Shown: piece by piece, positions 32,654-41,829 of the stretch
Position numbering within the stretch: the first letter of the stretch is position 1
How the letters are laid out: the number at the start of each line of letters is the position of its first letter
NCBI GenBank assembly: GCA_003152275.1
Contig: PLZU01000091.1
Span: forward strand, 13,474-77,473
Length of the DNA: 64,000 bases
Direction of reading: 5' to 3'
From: Actinomycetota bacterium
GTDB lineage: Bacteria > Actinomycetota > Thermoleophilia > Gaiellales > Gaiellaceae
The notes under the pieces: model-generated
Databases searched by the model: none
What the model saw: the letters and a program-made list of their open reading frames with translations, nothing else
Told to the model about the DNA's origin: nothing
Position numbers and translations under genes: made by a program

Positions 32654-33616
32654 ATGTCAGATTTCCCAGAAGTCCGGCTCCGCCGCTTCCGGCGGAACCC
32701 GAGTCTCCGCGCCCTCGTCCGGGAGACACGGCTCAGCCTCGACCAGTTCGTGATGCCGCTGTTCGTCGCGCCCGAGTCGCTCGGGAACGAGCAGCTCCCG
32801 GGCATGGCCCGGTATTCGGTCGACGACGTCGTCCGCGAGGTCGAGGAGCTCGTCCGGCTCGGCGTCCAGGCGGTGATCCTCTTCGGGATCCCCGAGGAGA
32901 AGGACGAGCAGGCGACCGGCGCCTGGGACGACGACGGGATCGTTCAACGAGCGCTTCGCGCGCTCCGGCCGCGCTTCCCCGAGCTCGTGCTGATGACGGA
33001 TGTCTGTCTCTGCGAGTACACGTCGCACGGGCATTGCGGCGTGATCGTCGACGGTGAGGTGCATAACGACCAGAGCCTCGAGTTGCTTGCGCGCACTGCG
33101 GTGTCGCACGTCGAGGCTGGAGCCGACGTCGTCGCACCGAGCGACATGATGGATGGACGCGTGCGCGCGATCCGCGAAGCGCTTGACGACCGCAGCTACG
33201 AGACGACGCCGATCCTCGCGTACTCCGCGAAGTACGCGTCGGCGTTCTACGGGCCGTTCCGCGAGGCGGCGGACTCGACGCCGGCGTTCGGCGACCGGCG
33301 CGGGTACCAGATGGATCCCGCGAACGTGCGCGAGGCGCTGCGCGAGACCGAGCTCGACATCGACGAGGGCGCCGACGCGATCATGATCAAGCCGGCATTG
33401 CCGTACCTCGACGTGATCCGCGCCGTGCGCGAGTCGTTCGACGTTCCGGTCGCCGCGTACAACGTGTCGGGCGAGTACGCGATGGTGAAGGCGGCGGCGC
33501 AGCAGGGCTGGCTCGAAGAGCGCGCGGCTGCGCTTGAGTCGTTGATCGCGATCAAGCGGGCGGGCGCGGATCTGATCGTCAGCTACTGGACGAAGGATCT
33601 CGCTCAGTGGCTTTGA
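32654..33616 (+). CDS. hemB: Delta-aminolevulinic acid dehydratase (porphobilinogen synthase)
   Basis: 320 residues. It condenses two 5-aminolevulinate molecules to porphobilinogen in heme synthesis. The zinc triad Cys118, Cys120 and Cys128 is in [14 protein letters not shown]; the Schiff-base lysines are Lys193 ([14 protein letters not shown]) and Lys246 ([13 protein letters not shown]). PSDMMDGRV is also present. It is the first gene of a long plus-strand run and overlaps hemL by 10 bases. It is a zinc-type enzyme, unlike Mg-only forms. Confidence 0.96.
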   Translation: MSDFPEVRLRRFRRNPSLRALVRETRLSLDQFVMPLFVAPESLGNEQLPGMARYSVDDVVREVEELVRLGVQAVILFGIPEEKDEQATGAWDDDGIVQRALRALRPRFPELVLMTDVCLCEYTSHGHCGVIVDGEVHNDQSLELLARTAVSHVEAGADVVAPSDMMDGRVRAIREALDDRSYETTPILAYSAKYASAFYGPFREAADSTPAFGDRRGYQMDPANVREALRETELDIDEGADAIMIKPALPYLDVIRAVRESFDVPVAAYNVSGEYAMVKAAAQQGWLEERAAALESLIAIKRAGADLIVSYWTKDLAQWL

Positions 33617-34872
33617 GAACGCGCTCTGAGCTGTACCGTCGCGCGCTCGAACTGATTCCCGGCGGCGTCAACTCGCCCGTGCGCGCCATGCGCGCCGTCG
33701 GTCTCGACGAGCCGTTCTTCGTCGAGCGCGGCGAGGGCGCCTACCTCTACGACGTCGAGGGCAACCGCTATCTCGACTGGGTGCTTTCGTGGGGGCCGCT
33801 GATCTTCGGGCACGCCGACCCCGAGACGATCGAGGCGGTGCGCGAGGCGGCGCAGCGCGGCACTACCTTCGGTGTGACGACCGAGGCCGAGGTCGAGCTC
33901 GCAGCCGAGGTCGCGGACGCGGTGCCGTCGATCGAGAAGGTGCGCCTCGTCTCCTCCGGCACCGAGGCCGCAATGAGCGCACTGCGGCTCGCCAGGGGCT
34001 ACACGAAGCGCGACCGCATCCTCAAGTTCGCCGGCTGCTACCACGGCCACGCCGACGCGCTGCTTGCAAGCGCCGGTTCCGGACTTGCGACGCTAGCGAT
34101 CCCGTCGACGCCCGGCGTCCCTTCTGCCGTCACGGCGGACACGATCGTCTGTCGGTACAACGACGTCGACGCGGTCGCCGAAGCGGTCATGCGTTACGGC
34201 GAGGGGCTCGCCGCGATCATCGTCGAGCCGGTCGCAGGGAACATGGGCGTCGTTCCGCCGGCCGATGGCTTCCTCGAAGTGCTGCGCAAATTGTGCGATG
34301 CATCTGGGGCGCTGCTCATCTTCGACGAAGTGATCACCGGCTTCCGGATCGCTCGCGGCGGAGCGCAAGAGCGGTTCGGCATCACGCCAGATTTGACGGT
34401 GCTCGGCAAGATCGTCGGCGGCGGCCTGCCGCTTGCTGCGTTCGGCGGCCGCGCGGAGGTGATGGACCAGCTCGCGCCGATCGGGCCCGTCTACCAGGCC
34501 GGAACGCTCTCGGGCAATCCGCTTGCGACCGCTGCCGGACTCTCGGTGCTGCGCCGGCTCCGCGACGAGGCGGTGTACGACGAACTTGAGCGCAAAGGCG
34601 CACGACTCGAAGCCGGCCTCTCGCAGCTGGGGCGGGTCCAGCGGGTCGGCGCGATGCTCACGCTGTTCATGACCGACCGCGTCGTCAGCAACTTCGACGA
34701 CGCGCAAGCGTGCGACACGGAACGCTACGCCGCGCAGTTCCGCCACCTCCTCGAACGCGGCATCTACGTCGCGCCGTCCCAGTTCGAGGCGATGTTCGTC
34801 TCGCTCGCGCACACCGACGAGGACATCGACCGCACCGTGGAAGCTGCCGGTGAGCTCGGCCGCGACGGCTGA
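33607..34872 (+). CDS. hemL: Glutamate-1-semialdehyde 2,1-aminomutase
   Basis: 421 residues from GTG 33607. PLP fold-type I enzyme converting glutamate-1-semialdehyde to 5-aminolevulinate, so this organism uses the C5 route. Motifs: [58 protein letters not shown] and Lys268 in [17 protein letters not shown]. It feeds HemB, encoded immediately upstream. The end overlaps the next gene by 23 bases. Confidence 0.96.
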   Translation: MALRTRSELYRRALELIPGGVNSPVRAMRAVGLDEPFFVERGEGAYLYDVEGNRYLDWVLSWGPLIFGHADPETIEAVREAAQRGTTFGVTTEAEVELAAEVADAVPSIEKVRLVSSGTEAAMSALRLARGYTKRDRILKFAGCYHGHADALLASAGSGLATLAIPSTPGVPSAVTADTIVCRYNDVDAVAEAVMRYGEGLAAIIVEPVAGNMGVVPPADGFLEVLRKLCDASGALLIFDEVITGFRIARGGAQERFGITPDLTVLGKIVGGGLPLAAFGGRAEVMDQLAPIGPVYQAGTLSGNPLATAAGLSVLRRLRDEAVYDELERKGARLEAGLSQLGRVQRVGAMLTLFMTDRVVSNFDDAQACDTERYAAQFRHLLERGIYVAPSQFEAMFVSLAHTDEDIDRTVEAAGELGRDG

Positions 34873-35383
34873 TCTCTGGGGAGCGATCGCGCGCGATGCC
34901 TCCGAGGAGTCGTCGCTCTGGCGCGATGCTCTGAGGCTGGACCCCGAGCATGAGCCCGTCTTTTCGCCGCTCGGCGAGGACCGCTTTGCGCTCGGCCTCG
35001 AGACGATCTACGAGGGGTACCTCGTGCACTACGGTTCCTCGCGCCTGTTCGCGCCGCTCGATGCCGACACGGCGCTCTTGCTCGGCGACTACCTGTACGC
35101 GCACGGGCTTGTCCGCATCGCCTCGTTCGGCGAGGTCGGCGCCGTGGGCGATCTCTCGGAGCTGATCTCGCTCTGCTCGCAGCTGCGCGCCGAGAATGCA
35201 GACGGCGACGGCCCGCTCTGGGCCGCGACCGCAGCGCTGCTCGGCACCGGTGAGCTCGACGAGGGACGAGCAGCACTGCGCCTCCGGGGGGAGGCGGGCG
35301 TTCTCGACTCGGCCGCCCGGGCCGCTGCACCCGACGAGGCCGTCGAGCGGGCGTTGGCTGCGCACGCAGAACGCTTCCGATAG
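34850..35383 (+). CDS. Prenyl-synthase-like helical protein without DDxxD motifs
   Basis: 177 residues from GTG 34850. The middle, LLLGDYLYAHGLVRIASFGE followed by VGAVGDLSELISL, resembles the helix pair of trans-prenyl synthases: compare TGDYLFARAFAELSATGD in the prenyl synthase of this same operon. Neither aspartate-rich motif is present, so it cannot bind allylic diphosphate in the usual way. It might be a regulatory or partner subunit, as in heterodimeric prenyl synthases; this is inference. It overlaps hemL and is followed by a tiny membrane protein. Confidence 0.7.
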   Translation: MSSAATADLWGAIARDASEESSLWRDALRLDPEHEPVFSPLGEDRFALGLETIYEGYLVHYGSSRLFAPLDADTALLLGDYLYAHGLVRIASFGEVGAVGDLSELISLCSQLRAENADGDGPLWAATAALLGTGELDEGRAALRLRGEAGVLDSAARAAAPDEAVERALAAHAERFR

Positions 35384-35396
35384 ATTTCTAGCCGCG

Positions 35397-35531
35397 ATGC
35401 CCCACGTACTCGCCGAGACCGCCGCGCAGGAAGGCGCCAAGACCATCTATGGGATGCTCGTCGTCGGCCTGGTCTTCCTCTCGGTGATCGCGCTCGGCGA
35501 GCTGACGCACTGGCTCCGCCACCGGCGTTAG
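35397..35531 (+). CDS. 44-residue single-pass membrane protein
   Basis: ATG 35397. Sequence layout: a short soluble N-terminus (MPHVLAETAAQEGAKT), one helix (IYGMLVVGLVFLSVIALGEL) and a basic tail (THWLRHRR). It lies between the prenyl-synthase-like gene (13-base gap) and the UbiD gene (5-base gap). Its size and place suggest a small accessory subunit of the quinol:cytochrome c reductase encoded downstream, but this is inference. Confidence 0.65.
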   Translation: MPHVLAETAAQEGAKTIYGMLVVGLVFLSVIALGELTHWLRHRR

Positions 35532-35536
35532 CGCCG

Positions 35537-37036
35537 ATGCAAGACCTCCGCGACTGGATCGCCGTCCTCGAGCGCGAGGGCGAGCTCGTGCGCGTCACCG
35601 CCGAGGTCGACCCGGACCTCGAGGTCACCGAGATCGTCGACCGCACGGTGAAGGCGGGCGGCCCGGCGCTGCTCTTCGAGAATCCGAAGGGCGCTAGCCA
35701 TCCGTTGCTGATCAACCAGTTCGGGACGGAGCGCCGCATGTGCCTCGCGTTCGGCGTCGAGTCTCTCGACGACGTCGGGCGGAAGGTGAGCGATGTGCTC
35801 GAGATGCAGCCGCCCTCGGGACTGATGGACAAGGTGCGCGGCTTGCAGAAGCTGAAGTCGATCGCGGACGCGCGTGCGCAGACCGTTCGCCACGGGCCGG
35901 TGCACGAGGTCGTGTTGCAGGGCGACGACATCGACCTCACGCTCCTGCCGGTGCAGCGCTGTTGGCCGGGCGACCCTGCACCGTTCGTCACGCTTCCGGC
36001 GGTGATCACGCGCGACCCGCGGAGCGGTGTGCGCAACGTCGGCATGTACCGGATGCAGGTGATCGATCGTCGCACGACGTTCATGCACTGGCAGATCCAC
36101 AAGGACGGCCGCGCAGACTGGCTCGCGACGGACGGACGCATCCCGGTCGCCGTCGCACTCGGCCTGGACCCGATCACCGCGTATTCCGCGAGCGCCCCGC
36201 TGCCGAAGCACATCGACGAGTTCATGATGGCCGGCTTTCTCCGCGGTGCACCCGTCGAGCTCGTGAAGGGCGTGACCGTCGACCTTGAGGTGCCCGCGCA
36301 CGCGGAGATCGTGCTCGAGGGGTACATCGAGAAGGACGAGCTCGGCTCTGAGGGCCCGTTCGGCGATCACACGGGGTACTACACGGCGGCCGAGCCGTTC
36401 CCGATCTTCCACCTCACCGCGATGACCATGCGCAACGGCGCGATCTACCCGTCGATCGTCGTCGGCAAGCCGCCGCAGGAGGACGCGTGGCTGGGCAAGG
36501 CGACCGAACGCATCTTTCTCCCGGCGATCCGTGCGACGGTGCCGGAGATCGTCGACTACGACCTGCCGGTCGCGGGCGTGTTCCACAACTGCTGCATCGT
36601 CGCGATCAAGAAGTCGTTCCCCGGGCACGCGCACAAGGTCATGCATGCGATCTGGGGCCTCGGGATGCTCTCGCTCACGAAATGCGTTGTCGTCGTCGAT
36701 GCGCACGTCGACGTGCACGACTACGAGCAGGTGCTCTTCTATGCCGGTGCCAACGTCGACCCGGCGCGCGACGTCGTGATCGCGGAAGGCCCGCTCGACC
36801 ATCTCGATCATGCGCCGGAGCGGCAGTTCATCGGCGGGAAGCTCGGCATTGACGCGACCGCCAAGTGGCCGGAGGAGGGGGCGCGTCCCTGGCCCGAGGA
36901 GATCGAAATGAGCCCCGAGATCCGCGACCTCGTCGACCGGCGCTGGGGCGAGTACGGGATCGAGTCGGTTCCCGGAGCGGGGAACGGCGGAGTCGGTAAG
37001 ACTTCTCGCTCGTTGCGCCAACTGCTACGACGTTGA
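35537..37036 (+). CDS. UbiD-family decarboxylase, probably in menaquinone synthesis (MqnL-like)
   Basis: 499 residues. prFMN-dependent decarboxylase: MQDLRDWIAVLEREGELVRV, NPKGASHPLLINQFGTERRM, VGMYRMQVIDRRTTFMHWQ, EGPFGDHTGYYTAAEPFP, and KKSFPGHAHKVMHAIWGLG near residue 358. The UbiX prFMN synthase is in the same run, and mqnE/A/C follow. It therefore likely removes the carboxyl group from the prenylated 1,4-dihydroxy-6-naphthoate intermediate of the futalosine pathway. That assignment rests on context. Confidence 0.9.
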   Translation: MQDLRDWIAVLEREGELVRVTAEVDPDLEVTEIVDRTVKAGGPALLFENPKGASHPLLINQFGTERRMCLAFGVESLDDVGRKVSDVLEMQPPSGLMDKVRGLQKLKSIADARAQTVRHGPVHEVVLQGDDIDLTLLPVQRCWPGDPAPFVTLPAVITRDPRSGVRNVGMYRMQVIDRRTTFMHWQIHKDGRADWLATDGRIPVAVALGLDPITAYSASAPLPKHIDEFMMAGFLRGAPVELVKGVTVDLEVPAHAEIVLEGYIEKDELGSEGPFGDHTGYYTAAEPFPIFHLTAMTMRNGAIYPSIVVGKPPQEDAWLGKATERIFLPAIRATVPEIVDYDLPVAGVFHNCCIVAIKKSFPGHAHKVMHAIWGLGMLSLTKCVVVVDAHVDVHDYEQVLFYAGANVDPARDVVIAEGPLDHLDHAPERQFIGGKLGIDATAKWPEEGARPWPEEIEMSPEIRDLVDRRWGEYGIESVPGAGNGGVGKTSRSLRQLLRR

Positions 37037-37055
37037 CGCCTGGGAGGGCGGTGGT

Positions 37056-38009
37056 TTGAATCCAGACGAGATGCCTGACGAGCCGCATCTGCCTTCGCCG
37101 TCGATCTGGCCGATCGGCTTCGCGATCGGCATCGCAGTCCTGCTCGTCGGCCTGATCATCGATCCGCTGTGGATCTCGACGATCGGCGGCTTGATCGCCG
37201 TCGTCTTCGGCGTCCTCTGGGCGCGCGACGCGACCTCCGAGCTTCGCGGCAAGCCGGTCGCGATCGAGCCGGAGCGCCGCCAGGCTGCGCCTGCGGGCGA
37301 AGACGCCCCGTTGCAGGAGCTCTCCGCCGAGCGCTACCCGCGGAGCAAGTTCCTCGAAGGCACGACGCTCGGGCTCGGCGCCGTCATCGGCGGCATCATC
37401 ACCGTGCCGGTGGCCGGCTTTGCCGTCCTCCCGGGCTTCGTCGGGCAGAAGCAGCACAAGGTCGACCTCGGCCCAGTCTCGGACTTCGCCGACGGCCAGT
37501 GGTACATCGCGACGTTCATGCTCGACCCGAGCGAGGGCGAGGTGTCGCGCCGCACCACCTTCATCCGCAACAACGGCCCGCTCACGGTCAAGGGCAAGCA
37601 GGTACCGAGCTTCACGATCATCTCGAACCATTGCGTCCATCTCGGTTGCCCGGTGCAGGCGAACGGCCCGAGCGGCGCGATCCTCGGCTTGAAGACCCTG
37701 ACGGAGACCGGCAAGAACGGCAAGGTCACGCTCACCCCAACTGTCCCGGCCGGCTTCGGTTGCCCGTGCCACGGCGGCCAGTACGACACCGAGGGCAACC
37801 GCACCGCAGGCCCGCCGGTGCGTGCGCTCGACCGTTACGAGTACGAGATCGACAACGGCCGCATCGTGCTGCTCAGCACCTACTCCGTCGCGCACGTCGA
37901 CGGCACCGGCGCGCAGGCGAAGATCCAGAAATACAAGCCCGTCGGTCCCGGCGAGCACATCGACGGCATCGAGCAGATCTTCTATCCGCTCAACCCACCG
38001 CACCATTGA
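37056..38009 (+). CDS. qcrA: Rieske iron-sulfur subunit of quinol:cytochrome c reductase
   Basis: 317 residues from TTG 37056 after GGGAGGG. Two N-terminal helices (IGFAIGIAVLLVGLIIDPLW, IGGLIAVVFGVLWA), a third at about residue 110 (GAVIGGIITVPVAGFAVLPG), then the exported Rieske domain. The [2Fe-2S] ligands are in NHCVHLGCPV (Cys193, His195) and CPCHGGQYD (residues 236-239), with a disulphide-type Cys in each box. This three-helix form is typical of actinobacterial QcrA. Confidence 0.93.
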   Translation: MNPDEMPDEPHLPSPSIWPIGFAIGIAVLLVGLIIDPLWISTIGGLIAVVFGVLWARDATSELRGKPVAIEPERRQAAPAGEDAPLQELSAERYPRSKFLEGTTLGLGAVIGGIITVPVAGFAVLPGFVGQKQHKVDLGPVSDFADGQWYIATFMLDPSEGEVSRRTTFIRNNGPLTVKGKQVPSFTIISNHCVHLGCPVQANGPSGAILGLKTLTETGKNGKVTLTPTVPAGFGCPCHGGQYDTEGNRTAGPPVRALDRYEYEIDNGRIVLLSTYSVAHVDGTGAQAKIQKYKPVGPGEHIDGIEQIFYPLNPPHH

Positions 38010-38797
38010 TGAGCACGCGCCGCCGGCAGCCCTCGCGCATGCAGCAAGCGGTCGACTTCCCGCTCGACTGGCTCGAGGAGCGCTCGGGGCTCGTCGGCGG
38101 CGTCAAGTATTTCCTCTTCCGCAAGGTCCCTGCCGACACGAACTGGATGCAGACGCTCGGGTCGGCGACGCTGACCGCGTTCCTCGTGCAGACGGTCACC
38201 GGTGTGATCCTTGCCATGTACTACCAGCCGACGCCGAACGACGCGTATGCGTCGATCGTGAACATCACCGACCACGTGACCTTGGGCTGGCTCGTGCGCG
38301 GCATGCACAAGTGGGGTGCGAGCGTCTTCATCATCCTCATGTTCCTGCACATGGGGCGCGTTTTCCTGTTCGGCGCGTACAAGTATCCGCGCGAGCTGAA
38401 CTGGGTTCTCGGCGTGCTGTTGCTCGTGATGGGGATGGCGGAAGGCTTCACGGGATATCTGCTGCCGTGGGATCAGACCGCCTACTGGGCGAGCGTCGTC
38501 GGCATCAACCTCAACGGAACGGCGCCGTTCCTTGGGCCATGGTTAGCGCAGTTCTTACGGGGCGGCCAAGACATCGGGGCCGAGACGCTCGCCCGCTTCT
38601 ACTCGTTGCACATGCTGGTGATCCCAGGCGCGATCTTTGCGCTGATCGGGCTCCACCTCTACCTCGTGATCCGGCTCGGTGTCACTTCGCCGCCGTGGTC
38701 GAAGGAAGCGGCGGGTGCGGATCGCGCTGACGAGCCGTCGCAACTTCGCGAGGGTCTCACGCGACCTGCTGCGCGGGGCGCCGGAGAATCCGAGTAA
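38009..38797 (+). CDS. qcrB: Cytochrome b6-type subunit
   Basis: 262 residues with four helices, b6 size rather than full cytochrome b. Heme ligands are His100/His114 (MHKWGASVFIILMFLHMGR) and His201/His216. The 13 and 14 residue spacings match b6, not mitochondrial-type b. The first helix reads TLTAFLVQTVTG; in b6 and Bacillus QcrB the position of Ala is the Cys that binds heme c(i), so that heme should be absent. ATG overlaps the Rieske stop. Confidence 0.93.
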   Translation: MSTRRRQPSRMQQAVDFPLDWLEERSGLVGGVKYFLFRKVPADTNWMQTLGSATLTAFLVQTVTGVILAMYYQPTPNDAYASIVNITDHVTLGWLVRGMHKWGASVFIILMFLHMGRVFLFGAYKYPRELNWVLGVLLLVMGMAEGFTGYLLPWDQTAYWASVVGINLNGTAPFLGPWLAQFLRGGQDIGAETLARFYSLHMLVIPGAIFALIGLHLYLVIRLGVTSPPWSKEAAGADRADEPSQLREGLTRPAARGAGESE

Positions 38798-39633
38798 TGG
38801 CTGCAGGGAAGCCCTCGGCGGTCGACGAGCGGCGCGCGCAGTTCGCGCGCTACAAGCAGGACGTCAAGGCGCGCGGGAAGTCGTTCTACCCGTTCGCGAT
38901 GTTCGAGGACACGGTGATGAGCCTCGTCGTCGTGACGGTGATCGTCGCGCTCGCGGCGGTCTGGAAGTGGACGGCGTGGGCGCCGCACCACCTTGGAACA
39001 CATCAAGGCTTGCTCGGCCCGGAATACACAGCGCCCGCGGATCCGGGGACGACGAACTTCGTCCCACGTCCCGACTGGTACTTCTATTTCCTCTTTTATC
39101 TGCTCCGGATCTTCAAGTGGCCGGAGACCGTGTTCCTCGGCACGGTCGGCGTGCCGACGATCGCGCTCATCCTCCTGATCGCCTTGCCGTTCTACGACGT
39201 GCGCCGCGAGCGCCGCCTTTCACGCCGGCCCGTCGCCGTTGTCGGCCTCGTGCTCACGATCCTGTCGATGGCGATCTTGACGTGGAAGGGCGCGACCGCG
39301 TCCGAGGCGCTGGCGTCGGAGGTGATCGCCGACGTCCCGAACTGGATCAGCGCGGAGAAGCTGCCGCCGGCCGCGGTGCCAGGCGCCAAGCTCTTCGCCG
39401 TCGCAGGCTGCACGGCCTGCCACACCTATCTCGGTACGGGCTCGTCCAACCTCGGGGCGCCCGACCTCACCACGATTGGCACGCGCAACCTAGGCATCGC
39501 TTTCCAGATCCGTCACCTCCAGTGCCCGTCATGTGTGAATCCAGGCTCGCCGATGCCCAAGTTCGCGTCGCTCGGGACGACACGCCTGCACGAATTGGCT
39601 GTCTTCCTCGAAGCATCCAAAGGCAAGAAGTAG
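38797..39633 (+). CDS. qcrC: Subunit IV-cytochrome c fusion of the bc complex
   Basis: 278 residues. The N-terminal 150 residues are b6f subunit IV-like, with the Qo motif PDWY at residues 92-95 (RPDWYFYFLFYLLRIF), the form linked to menaquinol. Three helices follow, then a cytochrome c domain with CTACH at residues 205-209 and a likely axial methionine in GSPMPKFASL. An additional LQCPSC pair precedes it. The fusion allows direct electron transfer from Rieske to the tethered heme. ATG overlaps the qcrB stop. Confidence 0.93.
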   Translation: MAAGKPSAVDERRAQFARYKQDVKARGKSFYPFAMFEDTVMSLVVVTVIVALAAVWKWTAWAPHHLGTHQGLLGPEYTAPADPGTTNFVPRPDWYFYFLFYLLRIFKWPETVFLGTVGVPTIALILLIALPFYDVRRERRLSRRPVAVVGLVLTILSMAILTWKGATASEALASEVIADVPNWISAEKLPPAAVPGAKLFAVAGCTACHTYLGTGSSNLGAPDLTTIGTRNLGIAFQIRHLQCPSCVNPGSPMPKFASLGTTRLHELAVFLEASKGKK

Positions 39634-39654
39634 CCAACGGGCACAATCCCGGGA

Positions 39655-40239
39655 ATGCATGTCTTCCTTGGGATCACCGGCGCCTCCGGCGCCCCCTACG
39701 CCGCCCGCCTGCTCGAGGCGCTGACCGCCGCTGATTGCGAGATCGGCGTCGCCGCGTCGAGCGCCGGGATCGAGGTGCTCGCCACCGAGCTCTACGGCAA
39801 CGCGCGGCTTTCGCGTGACGAGACGATCGCGCGCCTGCTCGAGCACGCGCCGAACGCGACCGTCTACGACCCGAACGACTGGAAGGCGCCGTACGCATCG
39901 GGGTCGGCGAAGGTCGACGCCTATGTGATCTGCCCGTGCTCGATGGGAACGCTCGGCACGCTCGCCTCCGGCGCGATGCAGAACCTCATCCACCGTGCAG
40001 CGTCGGTGGCGATCAAGGAAGAGCGCCGCCTCGTGCTGATGCCGCGCGAGACGCCCCTCTCGGTGATTCATCTGCGCAACATGCTTACGCTGCGCGAGGC
40101 GGGTGCCACGATCCTCTTCCTCGCGCCCGGCTTCTACCACGGAGCCGAAACCGTCGACGATCTCGTCGATTTCGTCGTCGGGCGCGCGCTCGATCAGCTC
40201 GGGCTCGAGAACACGCTCACGAAGCGGTGGGGGCAGTGA
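39655..40239 (+). CDS. ubiX: UbiX-family flavin prenyltransferase
   Basis: 194 residues. It makes prenylated FMN for UbiD-type decarboxylases. Motifs are FLGITGASGAPYAARLLEAL, YVICPCSMGTLGTLASGAM and LVLMPRETPLSVIHLRNML with RNM. The partner UbiD gene is 4 kb upstream in the same run. The N-terminal second residue onward is typical; length is as expected (about 190). Confidence 0.95.
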   Translation: MHVFLGITGASGAPYAARLLEALTAADCEIGVAASSAGIEVLATELYGNARLSRDETIARLLEHAPNATVYDPNDWKAPYASGSAKVDAYVICPCSMGTLGTLASGAMQNLIHRAASVAIKEERRLVLMPRETPLSVIHLRNMLTLREAGATILFLAPGFYHGAETVDDLVDFVVGRALDQLGLENTLTKRWGQ

Positions 40240-40919
40240 GCGTCGAGACTGGGACGCTGCCGGCAGAGGGCGTGCGGAAGATGTTCGATCGCATCGCGCC
40301 GGTGTACGACGCGATGAACCGCGTCATGACCGCAGGACTCGACCGGCGCTGGCGTCGGATCACCATCGACCAAACCGTGCGCAAGGGCGACCGCGTACTC
40401 GATGCATGTTGCGGTACCGGCGATCTGGCCATCGGCGCGCGCGCGCGTGGGGCCGAAGCGGTCGGGCTCGACTTCTCGGAGCGGATGCTCGAGCGTGCGC
40501 GCCGCAAGGAGCCTGCGATCGAGTGGGTGCAGGGAGACGTGCTTGCGCTCCCGTTTGGCGACGCGGCGTTCGATGCGGCGACGGTCGGCTTCGGCGTGCG
40601 TAACGTCGAGGATCTCGAAGCCGGGCTACGCGAGCTGCGGCGAGTGCTGCGCGCCGGCGGCCGGCTGGGCATTCTCGAGATCACGATGCCGCGCGGCCGG
40701 CTCGCGCCGTTCTATCGCGTGTGGTTCGACAAGGTCGTGCCTGCGCTCGGCAAGGTGCTGCCCGGCGGCTCCGCGTACACGTACCTGCCTGCAAGCGTGC
40801 GCCGGTTCCCGCCGCCGGACGAGCTCGCCGCGCTCCTCGAGCGCTGCGGGTTCGAGCATGTCCGGTATCGCACGTTCGCCGGGGGTATCGTCGCCCTGCA
40901 CGTGGGCGAAGCTCAATGA
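40236..40919 (+). CDS. ubiE: Demethylmenaquinone methyltransferase (UbiE/MenG)
   Basis: 227 residues from GTG 40236 (overlaps the ubiX stop). SAM-dependent C-methyltransferase: VRKMFDRIAPVYDAMNRVMT, VLDACCGTGDLAIGA (SAM motif I), VQGDVLALPFGDAAFD, GFGVRNVEDLEAGLRELRRV and the terminal GGIVALHVG. It performs the final ring methylation of menaquinone. Position between ubiX and the prenyl synthase fits. Confidence 0.93.
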   Translation: MSVETGTLPAEGVRKMFDRIAPVYDAMNRVMTAGLDRRWRRITIDQTVRKGDRVLDACCGTGDLAIGARARGAEAVGLDFSERMLERARRKEPAIEWVQGDVLALPFGDAAFDAATVGFGVRNVEDLEAGLRELRRVLRAGGRLGILEITMPRGRLAPFYRVWFDKVVPALGKVLPGGSAYTYLPASVRRFPPPDELAALLERCGFEHVRYRTFAGGIVALHVGEAQ

Positions 40920-41815
40920 CGCTGTCGGCGATTCGCGAGGCTGAAGGTCTCGAGGAATACCTCGACGCGATCGAGGAGCGGTTGGCGCGATCGGTGGCAA
41001 GCCACCCCGGCCTCGTCGCCGCCGTCGGGAACGAGGCACTCGCCGCGGGCGGAAAGCGGCTGCGCCCGCTGCTGGTCTTTCTCTCGACGCCACCGGGACG
41101 CGAGCCGTCGCTCGCCGCCGGTGTCGCCGTCGAGCTCGTGCACATGGCGACGCTCGTGCACGACGACCTGATCGACCGCGCGCACTTTCGCCGCGGCAAG
41201 GCTGCCGCGTGGTCTGTGTACGGCGCTGATGCGGCGCGCGCCACCGGCGACTATCTCTTCGCCCGAGCGTTCGCGGAGCTTTCCGCGACCGGCGACGTGG
41301 AGGCTGTGCAGGTTCTCGCCGACGCGACGCTCGCGCTCGCGCGCGGCGAAGCGTTGCAACGCACGCAGACGAACGACCCGTCGACTACCGTCGCGGCGTA
41401 CATCGAGCGCTGCGCGCTGAAGACCGGCGCGCTCTTCGAGGCGGCCTGCCGGCTCGGAGGCGGTTCCGGCCAGTACGGCATCGCGCTCGGTGTCGCGTTC
41501 CAGATCGCTGACGACGTCCTCGACTGCTCGGGCGCCACGATCGAGACCGGAAAGATCGCAGGCACGGACCTCCGTGACGGCACACCTACGCTGCCGCTTC
41601 TCCTTGCCGCGCAGGAGGACGAGCTCGTTCGCGCTGCGCTCGCCGGTGGGCCCCTGGATGGAGCGCTCGTGCGCGTTGCCGCAACCGGCGCCCTCGAGCG
41701 CTCGCGCGAGGTTGCGCTGGACTACGCTAGGAGAGCCCGGGCGTGCCTCAACGGTGAGCTGCACCGCGACGAGCTCGAGTCGCTGACGCACGCGGTCGTC
41801 AATCGCGAAAGGTAG
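40916..41815 (+). CDS. Polyprenyl diphosphate synthase
   Basis: 299 residues (ATGA overlap with ubiE). The first aspartate motif DDLID begins at Asp83 (LVHDDLIDRAHFRRG) and the second DDVLD at Asp199 (FQIADDVLDCSG). LAAGGKRLRPLL binds isopentenyl diphosphate, and KTGALFEAACRLGG is conserved. It probably makes the menaquinone side-chain precursor. Chain length cannot be judged by eye; residues before the first motif are small (MATLV), consistent with long products. Confidence 0.92.
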   Translation: MTLSAIREAEGLEEYLDAIEERLARSVASHPGLVAAVGNEALAAGGKRLRPLLVFLSTPPGREPSLAAGVAVELVHMATLVHDDLIDRAHFRRGKAAAWSVYGADAARATGDYLFARAFAELSATGDVEAVQVLADATLALARGEALQRTQTNDPSTTVAAYIERCALKTGALFEAACRLGGGSGQYGIALGVAFQIADDVLDCSGATIETGKIAGTDLRDGTPTLPLLLAAQEDELVRAALAGGPLDGALVRVAATGALERSREVALDYARRARACLNGELHRDELESLTHAVVNRER

Positions 41816-41829
41816 GCCAGAAGGTAGGC

